Assembly: GCA_963700885.1 (NCBI GenBank)
Contig: CAVOZJ010000020.1
Location: 124,001 to 188,000, forward strand
Origin: Anderseniella sp963700885
GTDB lineage: Bacteria > Pseudomonadota > Alphaproteobacteria > Rhizobiales > Aestuariivirgaceae
Direction: 5' to 3'
DNA length: 64,000 nucleotides
Shown one piece after another: positions 35,211 through 44,145 of this stretch. A model generated the notes under the pieces. That model was given only the letters and a program-made list of their open reading frames with translations, ran no database searches and was not told where the DNA came from. The stretch's first letter is position 1, and every line of letters begins with the position of its first letter. The translations under genes were made by a program, and so were the position numbers.

Positions 35211-36548
35211 ATGAAATTCTACAAAATGGCAATTATCACACTGGTAGTCAGTCTGCTTCATATTGCAGGTGTGCAAGCATTTGAAATCCGTGAAGTTAAG
35301 TCACCGGGCGGGTTGAAGGCGTGGTTGGTATCCGACAAGACCGTCCCTCTGATTTCCATGCAGTTTTCGTTTCGAGGCGGTACGATCAACGACCCCGAAA
35401 ATTCACCGGGACGTTCTTATTTCCTGTCCGGCATGCTGGATGAGGGGGCCGGTGATCTGACCTCGCAGGCGTTTCAGCAGCGAATGTCCGAACTGGCCAT
35501 GCGCATGTCGTTTGATGCCGAACGTGAACATTTTGAAGGATCGCTGCAGACTTTGTCTGAGAACAGGGATGCTGCCTTTGAGTTGCTGCGCCTTGCCGTG
35601 ACCGAACCACGTTTCGACGCCGAACCTATGGACAAGGTGCGCGGCCAGATCCTGTTGGGAATTAAGGGTGACAAGGAAGACCCCGACCGCATCGCCAGCA
35701 ATGCATTACTGAAAACCATGTTTGGCGACCATCCGTATGCTCGCGTACCCAAGGGTGATGCAGACAGTGTATCGGCAATGAAGCCTCAGGATCTCAGAGA
35801 CGCCTGGTCCGAGATTTTTGTGCGCAATCATCTGCAAATTTCCGTGGTTGGCGATATTACTGCCGACGAACTCGGACCGTTGCTGGACAAGGTGTTTGGA
35901 GCATTGCCGGAGAAAGGTCAGCCAATCTCGGTGCCCGATCTGAAAGCGCCGGTAAAAGGCTCAATCACCATCGTTGAGCGCGAGATACCGCAATCGGTGA
36001 TGTCGTTTGCCATGCCTGGAATGCAACGCAGTGATCCTGATTTCATTACAGCCTATGTGATGAATTTTGTTCTTGGAGACGGTGGTTTTGGTTCGCGGTT
36101 GATGGAGGAGGTGCGGGAAAAACGCGGTCTTACCTACGGCATCTATACTGGCCTGGCTTCCTGGACCAACGGCGGCTTGCTGATAGGATCGGTGTCAACG
36201 CAAAATTCCAAGGCGGGCGAAACGCTGGATGTACTGCGTGCCGAGCTTGTGAAGATGGCAAAGAACGGCCCGACTGAGAAAGAGCTTGAACAGGCAAAGA
36301 CCTACCTGACAGGTTCATACGCGCTTCGCTTTGACAGCAGTAGCAAGATTGCCTCCCAGCTGCTTGGCATTCAGCAAGACAATCTGGGTATCGAATATGT
36401 GATAAAGCGCAACGATTTGATCAATGCGGTAACGGTTGAGGACGCCAAGCGGGTGGCCAGGAAACTGATCGACCCTGAGGCCTTGACAATTTCCATTGTT
36501 GGGCGGCCCGAGGGAATTCCGCTGAAAACCGGTGGTGAACCCGGTTGA
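35211..36548 (+). CDS. M16 family peptidase homologue, non-catalytic subunit
   Basis: About 445 residues with a signal peptide (MAIITLVVSLLHIAGVQA). The place where the HxxEH zinc motif should be reads SGMLDEGAGDLTSQAF, so the zinc site is absent. The substrate-binding Arg/Tyr pair near the C-terminus is kept (EKRGLTYGIYTGL). This is the usual pattern of the regulatory partner of a two-chain M16 peptidase. It lies 37 bases after the catalytic subunit. The ATG at 35211 was chosen because it gives the signal peptide. Confidence 0.88.
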   Translation: MKFYKMAIITLVVSLLHIAGVQAFEIREVKSPGGLKAWLVSDKTVPLISMQFSFRGGTINDPENSPGRSYFLSGMLDEGAGDLTSQAFQQRMSELAMRMSFDAEREHFEGSLQTLSENRDAAFELLRLAVTEPRFDAEPMDKVRGQILLGIKGDKEDPDRIASNALLKTMFGDHPYARVPKGDADSVSAMKPQDLRDAWSEIFVRNHLQISVVGDITADELGPLLDKVFGALPEKGQPISVPDLKAPVKGSITIVEREIPQSVMSFAMPGMQRSDPDFITAYVMNFVLGDGGFGSRLMEEVREKRGLTYGIYTGLASWTNGGLLIGSVSTQNSKAGETLDVLRAELVKMAKNGPTEKELEQAKTYLTGSYALRFDSSSKIASQLLGIQQDNLGIEYVIKRNDLINAVTVEDAKRVARKLIDPEALTISIVGRPEGIPLKTGGEPG

Positions 36549-36550
36549 TT

Positions 36551-36574
36551 GCCAGTTCCTCCGGTTTGACTGGC
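36551..36574 (+). terminator. Possible weak terminator after the M16 pair
   Basis: GCCAGT and ACTGGC can pair around a 12-base loop immediately after the stop. GGTTTG follows, without a clean T run. Confidence 0.25.
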
Positions 36575-36776
36575 GGTTTGCGGTAAAAGATGGCGATACT
36601 GATTGCCTTGACCTGCAGATCGGGTTTGTGGTTTCTGTTTGAACAAAGCAGAAGATTGTAAATCTGATTGATTTCAATAGATTACAGCTGGCCTCTTCTG
36701 CAACATCGTACCAATGCATTCTCATTTCGTTCCAGAGCTATGAGAGTGCCATATTCTGCTGTAGGGGCCCGCCTGA

Positions 36777-38093
36777 ATGAGCGTTTCCAGTGGTGCATTT
36801 TTCCACGATATTTCAGGCTGCATGGCGGCCCATGTCGGCCATGCAGGTTTAAGCGATTCTGATCTTGCACTGTATGTTGAACGAGCCGGTGCAGCACGTG
36901 TCCGCTTGTGCGCCATGCACAAGCAACACTCCTTGCCATTGTTGCGTCTGCCTCAAAAAACCGACGACCTGGCGTCATGCAAGATGGCCGCCCTGTTTTT
37001 GCGCGACGGGGCAACCGATATCGTATTCCTGGGTACCGGTGGCTCTTCATTGGGGGCCCAGGCTATCATGCAGCTGGCCGGATATAGGGTGCCGGGTTGC
37101 GGTTCCAGTATCGGGGCCAATATACATTTCTTTGACAATCTGGATGCTGCGACACTGGTGGAGGCGTTTGCACGGCTACCGCTTGCCACTACAAGGGTTC
37201 TCGTGGTTTCAAAATCTGGTGCCACGCCTGAAACCATGGTCCAGATACTTTGCCTGATCAGTAGCCTTGAAAATGCCGGCCTGGTGCCCGCCCAGCATAT
37301 TGTTGCGTTGAGTGAACCAGGCGATATGCAAGGTAACCCGTTGTTGAGGCTGGCCCGTATGCATCGCCTGATGTTGCTGGATCACGACCCACATGTTGGA
37401 GGACGCTATTCCGCACTTTCCAATGTCGGATTGTTGCCGGCATTAATAGCAGGGCTCGACGGATTGGCTATTCGCAAGGGTGCCGGTGACGTCCTGCAGA
37501 CGGTGCTGGCAGGCGACAATGCGTCTCCGGTTATTGGTGCTGCCGTGTGTGTGGCGCTCCAGGAAACCCGTGGCATGAATGTATCGGTCATGATGCCCTA
37601 TAGTGACCGGTTGAGATTGTTCTCAGCGTGGTACGTGCAATTGTGGGCCGAGAGCCTTGGCAAGAACGGTCTTGGCTCACAGCCGGTAGCTGCTGCAGGT
37701 CCGGTTGATCAGCACAGTCAGATGCAGCTTTTCATTGATGGCGCAGAAGGCAGGCTGGTGAATCTGGTCTTCCCGGCCACCAAGGGCCAGGGGCCTCGCC
37801 TGCCTGACACCTTGTCATCTGATCCGACGCTTGGCTACTTGGCGGGGCGTACGGTAGGCGATGTCACAGCTGCTCAACAGATAGCTGCGGTCGAGGTTCT
37901 GATACGCAATGGCAGACCTGTTCGGGTTTTTGCTGTGGATAGGGTGGATGAGCGTACCCTTGGCGCCCTGATGATGCACTTTATGCTTGAAACCATCCTG
38001 ACAGGATTCATGATGAATGTTGATCCATTTGATCAGCCGGCCGTCGAGTTGGGTAAAATGCTCACGCGAGACTATCTCAAAGGCATGAAATGA
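36777..38093 (+). CDS. pgi: Glucose-6-phosphate isomerase
   Basis: Interconverts glucose 6-phosphate and fructose 6-phosphate. 438 residues, shorter than enterobacterial Pgi but usual for the short bacterial type. Sugar-phosphate loops are FLGTGGSSLGAQA and VVSKSGATPETM. Later motifs include WAESLGKNGLGSQPVAAAGPVDQHSQMQ, seen as ESLGKNG and GPVDQHSQ with the catalytic His. The N-terminus lacks the long extension of the large type. Separated by about 230 bases from the M16 pair, so likely its own unit. Confidence 0.92.
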   Translation: MSVSSGAFFHDISGCMAAHVGHAGLSDSDLALYVERAGAARVRLCAMHKQHSLPLLRLPQKTDDLASCKMAALFLRDGATDIVFLGTGGSSLGAQAIMQLAGYRVPGCGSSIGANIHFFDNLDAATLVEAFARLPLATTRVLVVSKSGATPETMVQILCLISSLENAGLVPAQHIVALSEPGDMQGNPLLRLARMHRLMLLDHDPHVGGRYSALSNVGLLPALIAGLDGLAIRKGAGDVLQTVLAGDNASPVIGAAVCVALQETRGMNVSVMMPYSDRLRLFSAWYVQLWAESLGKNGLGSQPVAAAGPVDQHSQMQLFIDGAEGRLVNLVFPATKGQGPRLPDTLSSDPTLGYLAGRTVGDVTAAQQIAAVEVLIRNGRPVRVFAVDRVDERTLGALMMHFMLETILTGFMMNVDPFDQPAVELGKMLTRDYLKGMK

Positions 38094-38113
38094 CAGTTTT
38101 CGTATTGATTGGT

Positions 38114-38151
38114 TCAAGTTGACTGTCCACGATCAAGGGGCTTCAACTTGA
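38114..38151 (+). terminator. Stem-loop downstream of pgi
   Basis: TCAAGTTGA (38114-38122) and TCAACTTGA (38143-38151) form a perfect 9-bp stem with a 20-base loop, 20 bases after the pgi stop. No T run follows. Confidence 0.3.
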
Positions 38152-38283
38152 TTGATTCCAGAGTATCAGCGCTTTCCGGATCAGGATGTTTTTCGGGTGA
38201 ACCAGCAAACCGCATAATCGTGATCAATTCTATCGTGAATTCTCTTTTGACAAGGTGCGCCAGAAAATGCCTGGCCGGAAATC

Positions 38284-40035
38284 ATGATCCGCAGACTTTC
38301 AGAAAACACTATCAACCGCATTGCTGCCGGCGAGGTGATCGAACGTCCTGCCAGCGTGGTGAAGGAACTGGTTGAAAATGCTCTCGACGCCGACTGTACC
38401 GTCATCGAGATAGCATTGTCTGCAGGGGGCAGATCATTGATTCGGGTTGCCGACAACGGCTTCGGCATGAACTCGCAGGAACTTGAACTGGCGGTTGAGC
38501 GTCACGCCACGTCGAAACTCGCCGAGGATGATCTGGTAAACATCCGGACGCTGGGTTTTCGCGGTGAGGCACTGCCATCCATAGCGGCAGTTTCGCGGTT
38601 AAAAATTTTATCCAGACCGCGTGCAGGTGGCGACGCCTGCGAAATACGGGTTGAAGGTGGGTACAAGCATGCCGTTCGTCCGGCGGGTCATTCAAAAGGC
38701 ACAGTCATCGAGGCAACTGACTTGTTTTTCGCGGTGCCGGCCCGGTTGAAGTTCCTGAAATCGGAACGTGCTGAAACTGCCGAAGCTGCTGACGTTGTGC
38801 GCCGCCTTGCCATGGCGCACCCGCGGGTTCGCTTCACCATGACTTCGGATGGCCGGTCGCTCGTGGATCTTCGCGAAGCCGAACTCGAAGACCGGATACA
38901 CACCGTGATGGGCCGTGATTTTCAGGGCAATTCAGTCATGGTTGATGCTGTACGAGAGAACCTTAAACTGACCGGGCTGGTCAGTTTGCCGACTTATCAT
39001 CGGGCCCAGGCCAACCAGCAATATGTCCAGGTAAACGGCAGGCCGGTGCGAGACAAGGTTATTGCCGGTGCATTGCGGGGCGCCTATGCCGACTTCATGA
39101 TGCGTGGACGCCATCCGGCAGTCGCGCTGTTTCTTTCCGTTCCGCCGGACGAAGTGGATGTGAATGTGCACCCTGCCAAAACCGAGGTCCGCTTTCGCGA
39201 TCAGGGCATGGTTCGCGGGATGATTATCGGCGCAATTCGCGAGGCGCTTGCCAGCGCCGGCCACAGAGCCTCGAACACGGTTGGAGCAGGCACCATAAAT
39301 TCATTCCGGCCACAGACCGGCGCTTATCAACCGCATCAGCATGGCTGGACACCACCGCCACGGACGGGCTTTCACGAGAGCCAGGTGGCATTTGAGGCTT
39401 TTGCTCCGCCGTCTGGTTCGGGTGTAACTGCCGCGCCGGTTGATGATGATCTGGACGCACCCCTTGGGGCACCGCGAACACAGGTTCATGAAAACTACAT
39501 AATATCGCAGACGCGTGATGGTGTAGTGATCGTGGATCAGCACGCAGCACATGAACGACTGGTATATGAAAAATTGAAGGCGCAACTTGCAACGTCCGGC
39601 ATCGCCACCCAGCCATTGCTGGTTCCGGAAATCGTTGAACTTGATGCTGCTTCTGCCCAACGCCTTCTGGACGCGGCCGATGACCTGGCTGCATCCGGGT
39701 TGGTGATAGACGGATTCGGACCCGCCGCTATTGCTGTTCGTGAGGTTCCGTCACTGATAGCAGGCGGCAGTATTTCAAAGCTCATCAAGGATGTGGCAGA
39801 TGATCTCGATACGTTCGAGGCGTCAACCGGCGTGCAGGAAAGAGTAGACCATGTTCTGTCGACCATGGCGTGTCACGGGTCGGTTCGATCCGGCAGACGG
39901 CTCAGGCCGGAAGAAATGAATGCGCTTCTCAGGGAGATGGAAGCTACACCACATTCCGGCCAGTGCAATCATGGCAGGCCGACCTATGTGGAACTGAAAC
40001 TCTCCGACATCGAACGCCTGTTCGGTCGAAGCTGA
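38284..40035 (+). CDS. mutL: DNA mismatch repair protein MutL
   Basis: 583 residues. The N-terminal GHKL ATPase has IAAGEVIERPASVVKEL and ENALDAD, then DNGFGM, RHATSKL and GFRGEAL. A Pro/Gly-rich linker (about 335-395) leads to a C-terminal dimerisation domain. That domain holds DQHAAHERLVYEKL, the DQHA-x2-E-x4-E endonuclease motif of MutL from bacteria without MutH. The protein should therefore nick DNA itself. GGCCGGA lies before the ATG. Its end converges with the benE-type gene 29 bases away. Confidence 0.95.
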   Translation: MIRRLSENTINRIAAGEVIERPASVVKELVENALDADCTVIEIALSAGGRSLIRVADNGFGMNSQELELAVERHATSKLAEDDLVNIRTLGFRGEALPSIAAVSRLKILSRPRAGGDACEIRVEGGYKHAVRPAGHSKGTVIEATDLFFAVPARLKFLKSERAETAEAADVVRRLAMAHPRVRFTMTSDGRSLVDLREAELEDRIHTVMGRDFQGNSVMVDAVRENLKLTGLVSLPTYHRAQANQQYVQVNGRPVRDKVIAGALRGAYADFMMRGRHPAVALFLSVPPDEVDVNVHPAKTEVRFRDQGMVRGMIIGAIREALASAGHRASNTVGAGTINSFRPQTGAYQPHQHGWTPPPRTGFHESQVAFEAFAPPSGSGVTAAPVDDDLDAPLGAPRTQVHENYIISQTRDGVVIVDQHAAHERLVYEKLKAQLATSGIATQPLLVPEIVELDAASAQRLLDAADDLAASGLVIDGFGPAAIAVREVPSLIAGGSISKLIKDVADDLDTFEASTGVQERVDHVLSTMACHGSVRSGRRLRPEEMNALLREMEATPHSGQCNHGRPTYVELKLSDIERLFGRS

Positions 40036-40064
40036 CCGTGGCGGATATCCGCGTATTGACTCCG

Positions 40065-41210
40065 TCAACGCCGTTTCAGGTTGTCCATCAGGTGCACCAG
40101 CAAACCAGCCAGCAGGCCCCAGAATGCGGCGGCGATGCCGAACGCGGCAATTCCCGATGCAGTGACAAAGAAAGTCGTCGCGGCCGCGAACCTGGTGTCC
40201 TGACTGTCAAAGGCAGATGCCACGGCGCCGATGAAAGGTGTTATAAGCGCAAGCCCTGCTACAACGGCAATTATGGCTTTCGGCATGGCGATGATAGTCG
40301 CAATTATCAGCGGGCCAGACAGGCCAAGCAGTATCCATATAGCGCCATAGGCCAGTCCGACCTGCCAACGTTTCGACCTGTCGGGATGCACATCATCGCC
40401 GAGGCAGATCGCAGCCGTAATGGCAGCCATGTTAAAAGTGTGCGACCCGAACAGACCTGCTATGGCCGAGCCGATTCCGGTAACACCAAGTGCTGCAGGC
40501 ACCGGCGGCGTGAAACCATGGGCCCGCATTACCGCAAATCCAGGCAAATTCTGTGAAGCCATGGTGACGAGGTAGAGTGGCAGACCCAGACCGATCAGCA
40601 CGGCAGGGTTGAACTCGGGCTTTATGAACACCAGGGTCAATGCGTCGAAGCGGAGAGTTGGCGTCGGCACGCCAGCAAGGGTGAACGCAATGACCAGTCC
40701 GGTGGCCAGTGCCGCAAGCACGGCATAAAGCGGACTGATCAGCCTTACGATCAGGAATACGGCAACCAGTGGCAATACTATTCGCCAGTCGCTGACAGAG
40801 TATGTGGCAACAGCGATGCAAAACGGCAGCAAGACGCCAGCCAGCATGCCGGACGCAACACCGGCCGGGATTGACGAGACGGCGCGATTGACGGGTGGCA
40901 GCGCGCCTGTCAGCGCGATGAGGCCACCAGCCAGCACGAATGCTCCGACGGCTTCGTTCATGTTGATTCCGGTAGATGCTGCAATCAGGGCTGCGCCCGG
41001 TGTAGACCACGCCAACACCATTGGCACTTTCTTCCAGGCGCTCAGCAGTATCGAGCCAAGACCCTTCGCAAAACAGATTGCGGCCACCCAGCTTGCAGTT
41101 TGCGCCGGGTTGGCGCCGACGGTCTGGGCCGCCGCCAGTACAAGGGCAATTGTTGAGCCATATCCCACCAGGGCAGCGACAAGCGCCGCTGAAATAATTG
41201 ATGGTCTCAT
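40065..41210 (-). CDS. BenE-family benzoate/H+ symporter-like transporter
   Basis: Inner-membrane protein of 381 residues with about 12 hydrophobic segments. The family features YGSTIALVLAAAQ, MVLAWSTPGAALIA and LTASQNLPGFAV-like (here TMASQNLPGFAVMRAHG) and SHTFNMAAITAAICLGDDVHPD are clear. BenE of Acinetobacter imports benzoate; other members are uncharacterised. The ATG overlaps the rsmD stop by 4 bases, yet the functions are unrelated. pcaGH lies about 19 kb away, so an aromatic acid substrate is possible. Confidence 0.85.
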   Translation of the reverse strand: MRPSIISAALVAALVGYGSTIALVLAAAQTVGANPAQTASWVAAICFAKGLGSILLSAWKKVPMVLAWSTPGAALIAASTGINMNEAVGAFVLAGGLIALTGALPPVNRAVSSIPAGVASGMLAGVLLPFCIAVATYSVSDWRIVLPLVAVFLIVRLISPLYAVLAALATGLVIAFTLAGVPTPTLRFDALTLVFIKPEFNPAVLIGLGLPLYLVTMASQNLPGFAVMRAHGFTPPVPAALGVTGIGSAIAGLFGSHTFNMAAITAAICLGDDVHPDRSKRWQVGLAYGAIWILLGLSGPLIIATIIAMPKAIIAVVAGLALITPFIGAVASAFDSQDTRFAAATTFFVTASGIAAFGIAAAFWGLLAGLLVHLMDNLKRR

Positions 41211-41776
41211 TCAACAGCTCCGCAAAACTGCAGGGTCAGTACTTTGGTATCGCCATACCGATGTTCATTCAGCAATGTCAGCTGATCAGGAATGGATAAG
41301 GCCACCCTGGCAGTTTCTTCCACGACGACGACTGCATGTTCTGCCAGCCAGTTACCCGCAATCAGTGACTTGAGCGCGCGCTCTGCCAGTCCCCTGCCAT
41401 AAGGCGGATCCAGAAACACCAGCGAAAATGGACTCATGGGTGTACATGACCCGAGACTGGACGCATCCCGCCGCCACACCTTGCAGAGCCCGATTACGCC
41501 AAGTGCATCTGCATTGCGCCTGATAATACCGCGCGCCGTGTCGCTGTTGTCTATGAAATGCACGTGCCGGCTGCCACGCGACAGCGCTTCAAGTCCCAGC
41601 GCACCGGTGCCCGCAAACAGGTCCAGCACGCGACTTCCTTCAACTGCAAAATCTGCAACTCCGTGCTCAAGCCGGTTGAATATTGCCTCCCGCACCCGGT
41701 CCGTCGTCGGCCGGGTGTCTCGACCATCAGGTGCAGTTATGCTTCGGCCCCTGAACTTACCGCCGACGATCCGCAC
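41207..41776 (-). CDS. rsmD: 16S rRNA (guanine(966)-N2)-methyltransferase
   Basis: SAM-dependent methyltransferase acting on 16S rRNA, 189 residues. Motif I is VLDLFAGTGALGLEALSRG and the catalytic motif is FLDPPYG. The N-terminus RIVGGKFRGRSI and the stretch RPTTDRVREAIFN are typical of RsmD. It overlaps rluB upstream by 20 bases and the transporter downstream by 4 bases. Confidence 0.95.
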   Translation of the reverse strand: MRIVGGKFRGRSITAPDGRDTRPTTDRVREAIFNRLEHGVADFAVEGSRVLDLFAGTGALGLEALSRGSRHVHFIDNSDTARGIIRRNADALGVIGLCKVWRRDASSLGSCTPMSPFSLVFLDPPYGRGLAERALKSLIAGNWLAEHAVVVVEETARVALSIPDQLTLLNEHRYGDTKVLTLQFCGAVE

Positions 41777-42755
41777 GGGCAGCTCCCCTGGCGCCGGGAT
41801 GTTTCCTCACTGGTTTTCCTGCAGAAGGATTGCCGGAGGCAGGCTTGCCCGAGGCAGCCTTACCTGAGGCAGGTTTGCTGCCCGGCTTGTTCCTTGCACC
41901 GGAGCGAACCGGCTTGCGGAATGGTTTTCCATCCGGTCCCAGCTTCGGGTTAGCAGGCTCTTTCGGCTTTGCGCCTTGCTTGCGTTTCGTACCGCCGCGA
42001 ACCTGTTCATTGAGCACTTTCTGGGAAATTTCATCTACCGCGCCGCGAGCCAGCTCGCCAAGCTGGAATGGTCCGAAAGAGGTGCGGATCAGCCGTCCCA
42101 CCTTCAGGCCCAGGTGTTCGCAGATTTTTTTGACTTCCCGGTTCCTGCCTTCACGCAGAGCAACAGTCAGCCAGACGTTTGCACCTTGCTCCTTGTCCAG
42201 TTTTGCATCGATTGGACCATACTGCACTCCATCTACCTGCAAGCCATCCTTGAGGGCTTCAAGTGCTTCCGGCGTAACTTTCCCGTTGGCGCGAACCCGG
42301 TAGCGGCGCACCCACCCTGTTGCCGGCAGTTCCAGCAGGCGTGCCAGTCCGCCATCGTTGGTAAGCAGCAGCAGGCCTTCGGTGTTGATGTCCAGTCGGC
42401 CGATGGAAATGACGCGCGGAAGTTCTTCCGGCATCTTGTCGAAAACCGATGCGCGATCCTTTTCATCGCGGTGTGATACAACAAGGCCTGCCGGTTTGTG
42501 ATAGCGCCACAGCCGTGCAGCTTCCCGTTCAGGTAGCGGTTTACCGTCAACTTCAACAATGTCAGTGGGTAGCACTGTCATGGCCGGTGTGATAAGCGGT
42601 TTTCCGTTGACGCTGACCCGGCCCATATCGATCCAGCGTTCAGCATCGCGACGTGAGCACAGGCCGGCACGGGCAATCACCTTGGCGACCCGTTCGGGCC
42701 TGGCCGGTTCTTCACCCGAAGAGATTGGCGGCGTTTTTGATTGTTTGGCATTCAT
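41757..42755 (-). CDS. rluB: 23S rRNA pseudouridine synthase, RluB type
   Basis: Makes pseudouridine in 23S rRNA. About 332 residues. An N-terminal S4 domain (ERVAKVIARAGLCSRRDAER, VNGKPL) is followed by the catalytic domain, with the Asp in SIGRLDINTEGLLLLTNDG. YHKPAGLVVSHRDEKDR and ALREGRNREVKKI fit the RluB/RsuA family. The C-terminal tail of about 75 residues is basic and low in complexity (repeats of ASGKP), as often seen in alphaproteobacterial RluB. I chose the ATG at 42755; an upstream ATG at 42842 would add 29 atypical residues. RluB versus RluE/RluF cannot be fully separated. Confidence 0.88.
   Translation of the reverse strand: MNAKQSKTPPISSGEEPARPERVAKVIARAGLCSRRDAERWIDMGRVSVNGKPLITPAMTVLPTDIVEVDGKPLPEREAARLWRYHKPAGLVVSHRDEKDRASVFDKMPEELPRVISIGRLDINTEGLLLLTNDGGLARLLELPATGWVRRYRVRANGKVTPEALEALKDGLQVDGVQYGPIDAKLDKEQGANVWLTVALREGRNREVKKICEHLGLKVGRLIRTSFGPFQLGELARGAVDEISQKVLNEQVRGGTKRKQGAKPKEPANPKLGPDGKPFRKPVRSGARNKPGSKPASGKAASGKPASGNPSAGKPVRKHPGARGAARADRRR
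41833..41877 (-). repeat. Three 15-bp tandem units in the rluB tail
   Basis: Three imperfect 15-base copies encode KPASG-KAASG-KPASG in the basic tail. The repeat is in frame, so copy-number change would alter only tail length. Confidence 0.75.
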
Positions 42756-42841
42756 GGAATTGCTTGTATCAGAAGCACGGGGCCGCTGCACAGGTTCAAT
42801 TGCCCAGGCACGGCAAACAGCTATGAAAGAGCATGAGATCA

Positions 42842-43303
42842 ATGAGTCCTGACCCCAAGTTGCACCCTGCCATGGCGTGTGCGATGGAGGAAGCCGAAGC
42901 CGCAGGCGAACGTGGAGAAATACCGGTCGGGGCGTGCATCACAGGCCCAGATGGAAACTTGGTGGTCAGCGCAGGAAATCGCACCCGGGAACTGAATGAT
43001 GTCACAGCTCATGCAGAAGTACTGGTCATTCGTGAGGCGGGCAGGTTACTGGGCAGTGAGCGCCTGGCAGGTTGTGATCTCCATGTCACGCTGGAGCCAT
43101 GCGCAATGTGTGCTGCCGCCATTTCGTTTGCCCGAATTGCGCGCCTGTATTTTGGCGCTGATGACCAAAAAATGGGTGCCGTTGAAAACGGGCCGCGTTT
43201 CTTTGCGCAATCGACCTGCCACCATGCACCGGAAGTTTATTCCGGTCTGGGCGAGTCTAAAGCTCGCGAACTGTTGACTCAATTCTTCAGAACAAGACGC
43301 TAA
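42842..43303 (+). CDS. tadA: tRNA-specific adenosine deaminase
   Basis: Converts adenosine-34 to inosine in the anticodon of tRNA-Arg(ACG). About 153 residues. The zinc site is formed by HAEVLVIREA (His and catalytic Glu) and EPCAMCAAAI (two Cys). FGADDQKMGAVENG and the final FFRTRR fit TadA rather than guanine deaminase. The ATG at 42842 has AAAGAG at a good distance; an ATG three codons earlier is too close to it. Divergent from rluB, convergent with the patatin gene with a 4-base end overlap. Confidence 0.92.
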   Translation: MSPDPKLHPAMACAMEEAEAAGERGEIPVGACITGPDGNLVVSAGNRTRELNDVTAHAEVLVIREAGRLLGSERLAGCDLHVTLEPCAMCAAAISFARIARLYFGADDQKMGAVENGPRFFAQSTCHHAPEVYSGLGESKARELLTQFFRTRR

Positions 43304-44145
43304 GTCCCTGAATTGACTCGTCTGTTCAACGCCAGTTCAAGTGACCGTTTGATCTCCTCGCGCGCCGGTCTGGCGGCAATCATGATCTCTTCAAAGCGGA
43401 AAAAATCATGTATGCGGAACTGACTAATTGCCGGTTCAATCCAGATGTCGCAACGCAGGGCTTCGCGCTGAAGCTGGGCAATTTTCTGCTGTTGAATCTG
43501 CATGGCTCCCGATAGCAGATCTGCAGTTCGCGCGCCCGATGGGTTGACCCGGTGAGGTCTGCCAATAACATTGACCGCAGCCACGATTTCACAATCTTCC
43601 TGCACATGTGATATCGGAACCGGATTGACGCAACCGCCGTCGATCAGCGTGGCTTCGTGCTTGGGTGCCGAGATAACGCCGGGAATGGCGATGCTGGCGG
43701 CAATGGCGAGAACCGGATCACCAGAAAAAAAGGTGACCTCGCTCATGCCATAAAAATCAGTAGTGACAATCGTGATTGGAATGCTGAAATTCGACAGATC
43801 ATCTGGAATCGACGCAGGCAGAACGAGTTTCACCAATTGCGCGCCATCAATGATCGGCGAGGCCAGCGGATTGAAATTGATCAGATCCTTCAGGCCGCCA
43901 CGCCCTGACGAGAATGCCCTGCGTGCAGCGTCAAGCCTGTTGGACAGAACGATGCGGCAATGCTCCTCGATTTCTGCAGCGCTCAGTCCGCTTGCATAAC
44001 CTGCGCCAACCAGTGCTCCGATACTTGTACCGGACATGCGATGCGGTTTGATCCCCAGTTCATCAAAAGCGTGCAGAATCTGGATATGGGCAAGACCGCG
44101 TGCAGCGCCTCCACCCAGCGCCAGTCCGATTCGAGGATCACTCAT
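43300..44145 (-). CDS. Patatin-like phospholipase (RssA type)
   Basis: Serine lipid hydrolase of 281 residues. The oxyanion loop is GLALGGGAARGLAH, the nucleophile Ser lies in GTSIGALVGAG and the catalytic Asp in IDGGCVNPVP, so the dyad is complete. No signal peptide is seen, so it is likely cytoplasmic or membrane-associated. Substrate unknown. Last gene of a run purD-hydrolase-phosphotransferase-patatin joined by 4-base overlaps. Confidence 0.88.
   Translation of the reverse strand: MSDPRIGLALGGGAARGLAHIQILHAFDELGIKPHRMSGTSIGALVGAGYASGLSAAEIEEHCRIVLSNRLDAARRAFSSGRGGLKDLINFNPLASPIIDGAQLVKLVLPASIPDDLSNFSIPITIVTTDFYGMSEVTFFSGDPVLAIAASIAIPGVISAPKHEATLIDGGCVNPVPISHVQEDCEIVAAVNVIGRPHRVNPSGARTADLLSGAMQIQQQKIAQLQREALRCDIWIEPAISQFRIHDFFRFEEIMIAARPAREEIKRSLELALNRRVNSGT

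Noticed and set aside
40041..40052. Perfect palindrome GCGGATATCCGC between mutL and the BenE-type gene
   Set aside because: Only 12 bases with no loop and no T run; a single copy gives no evidence of function.
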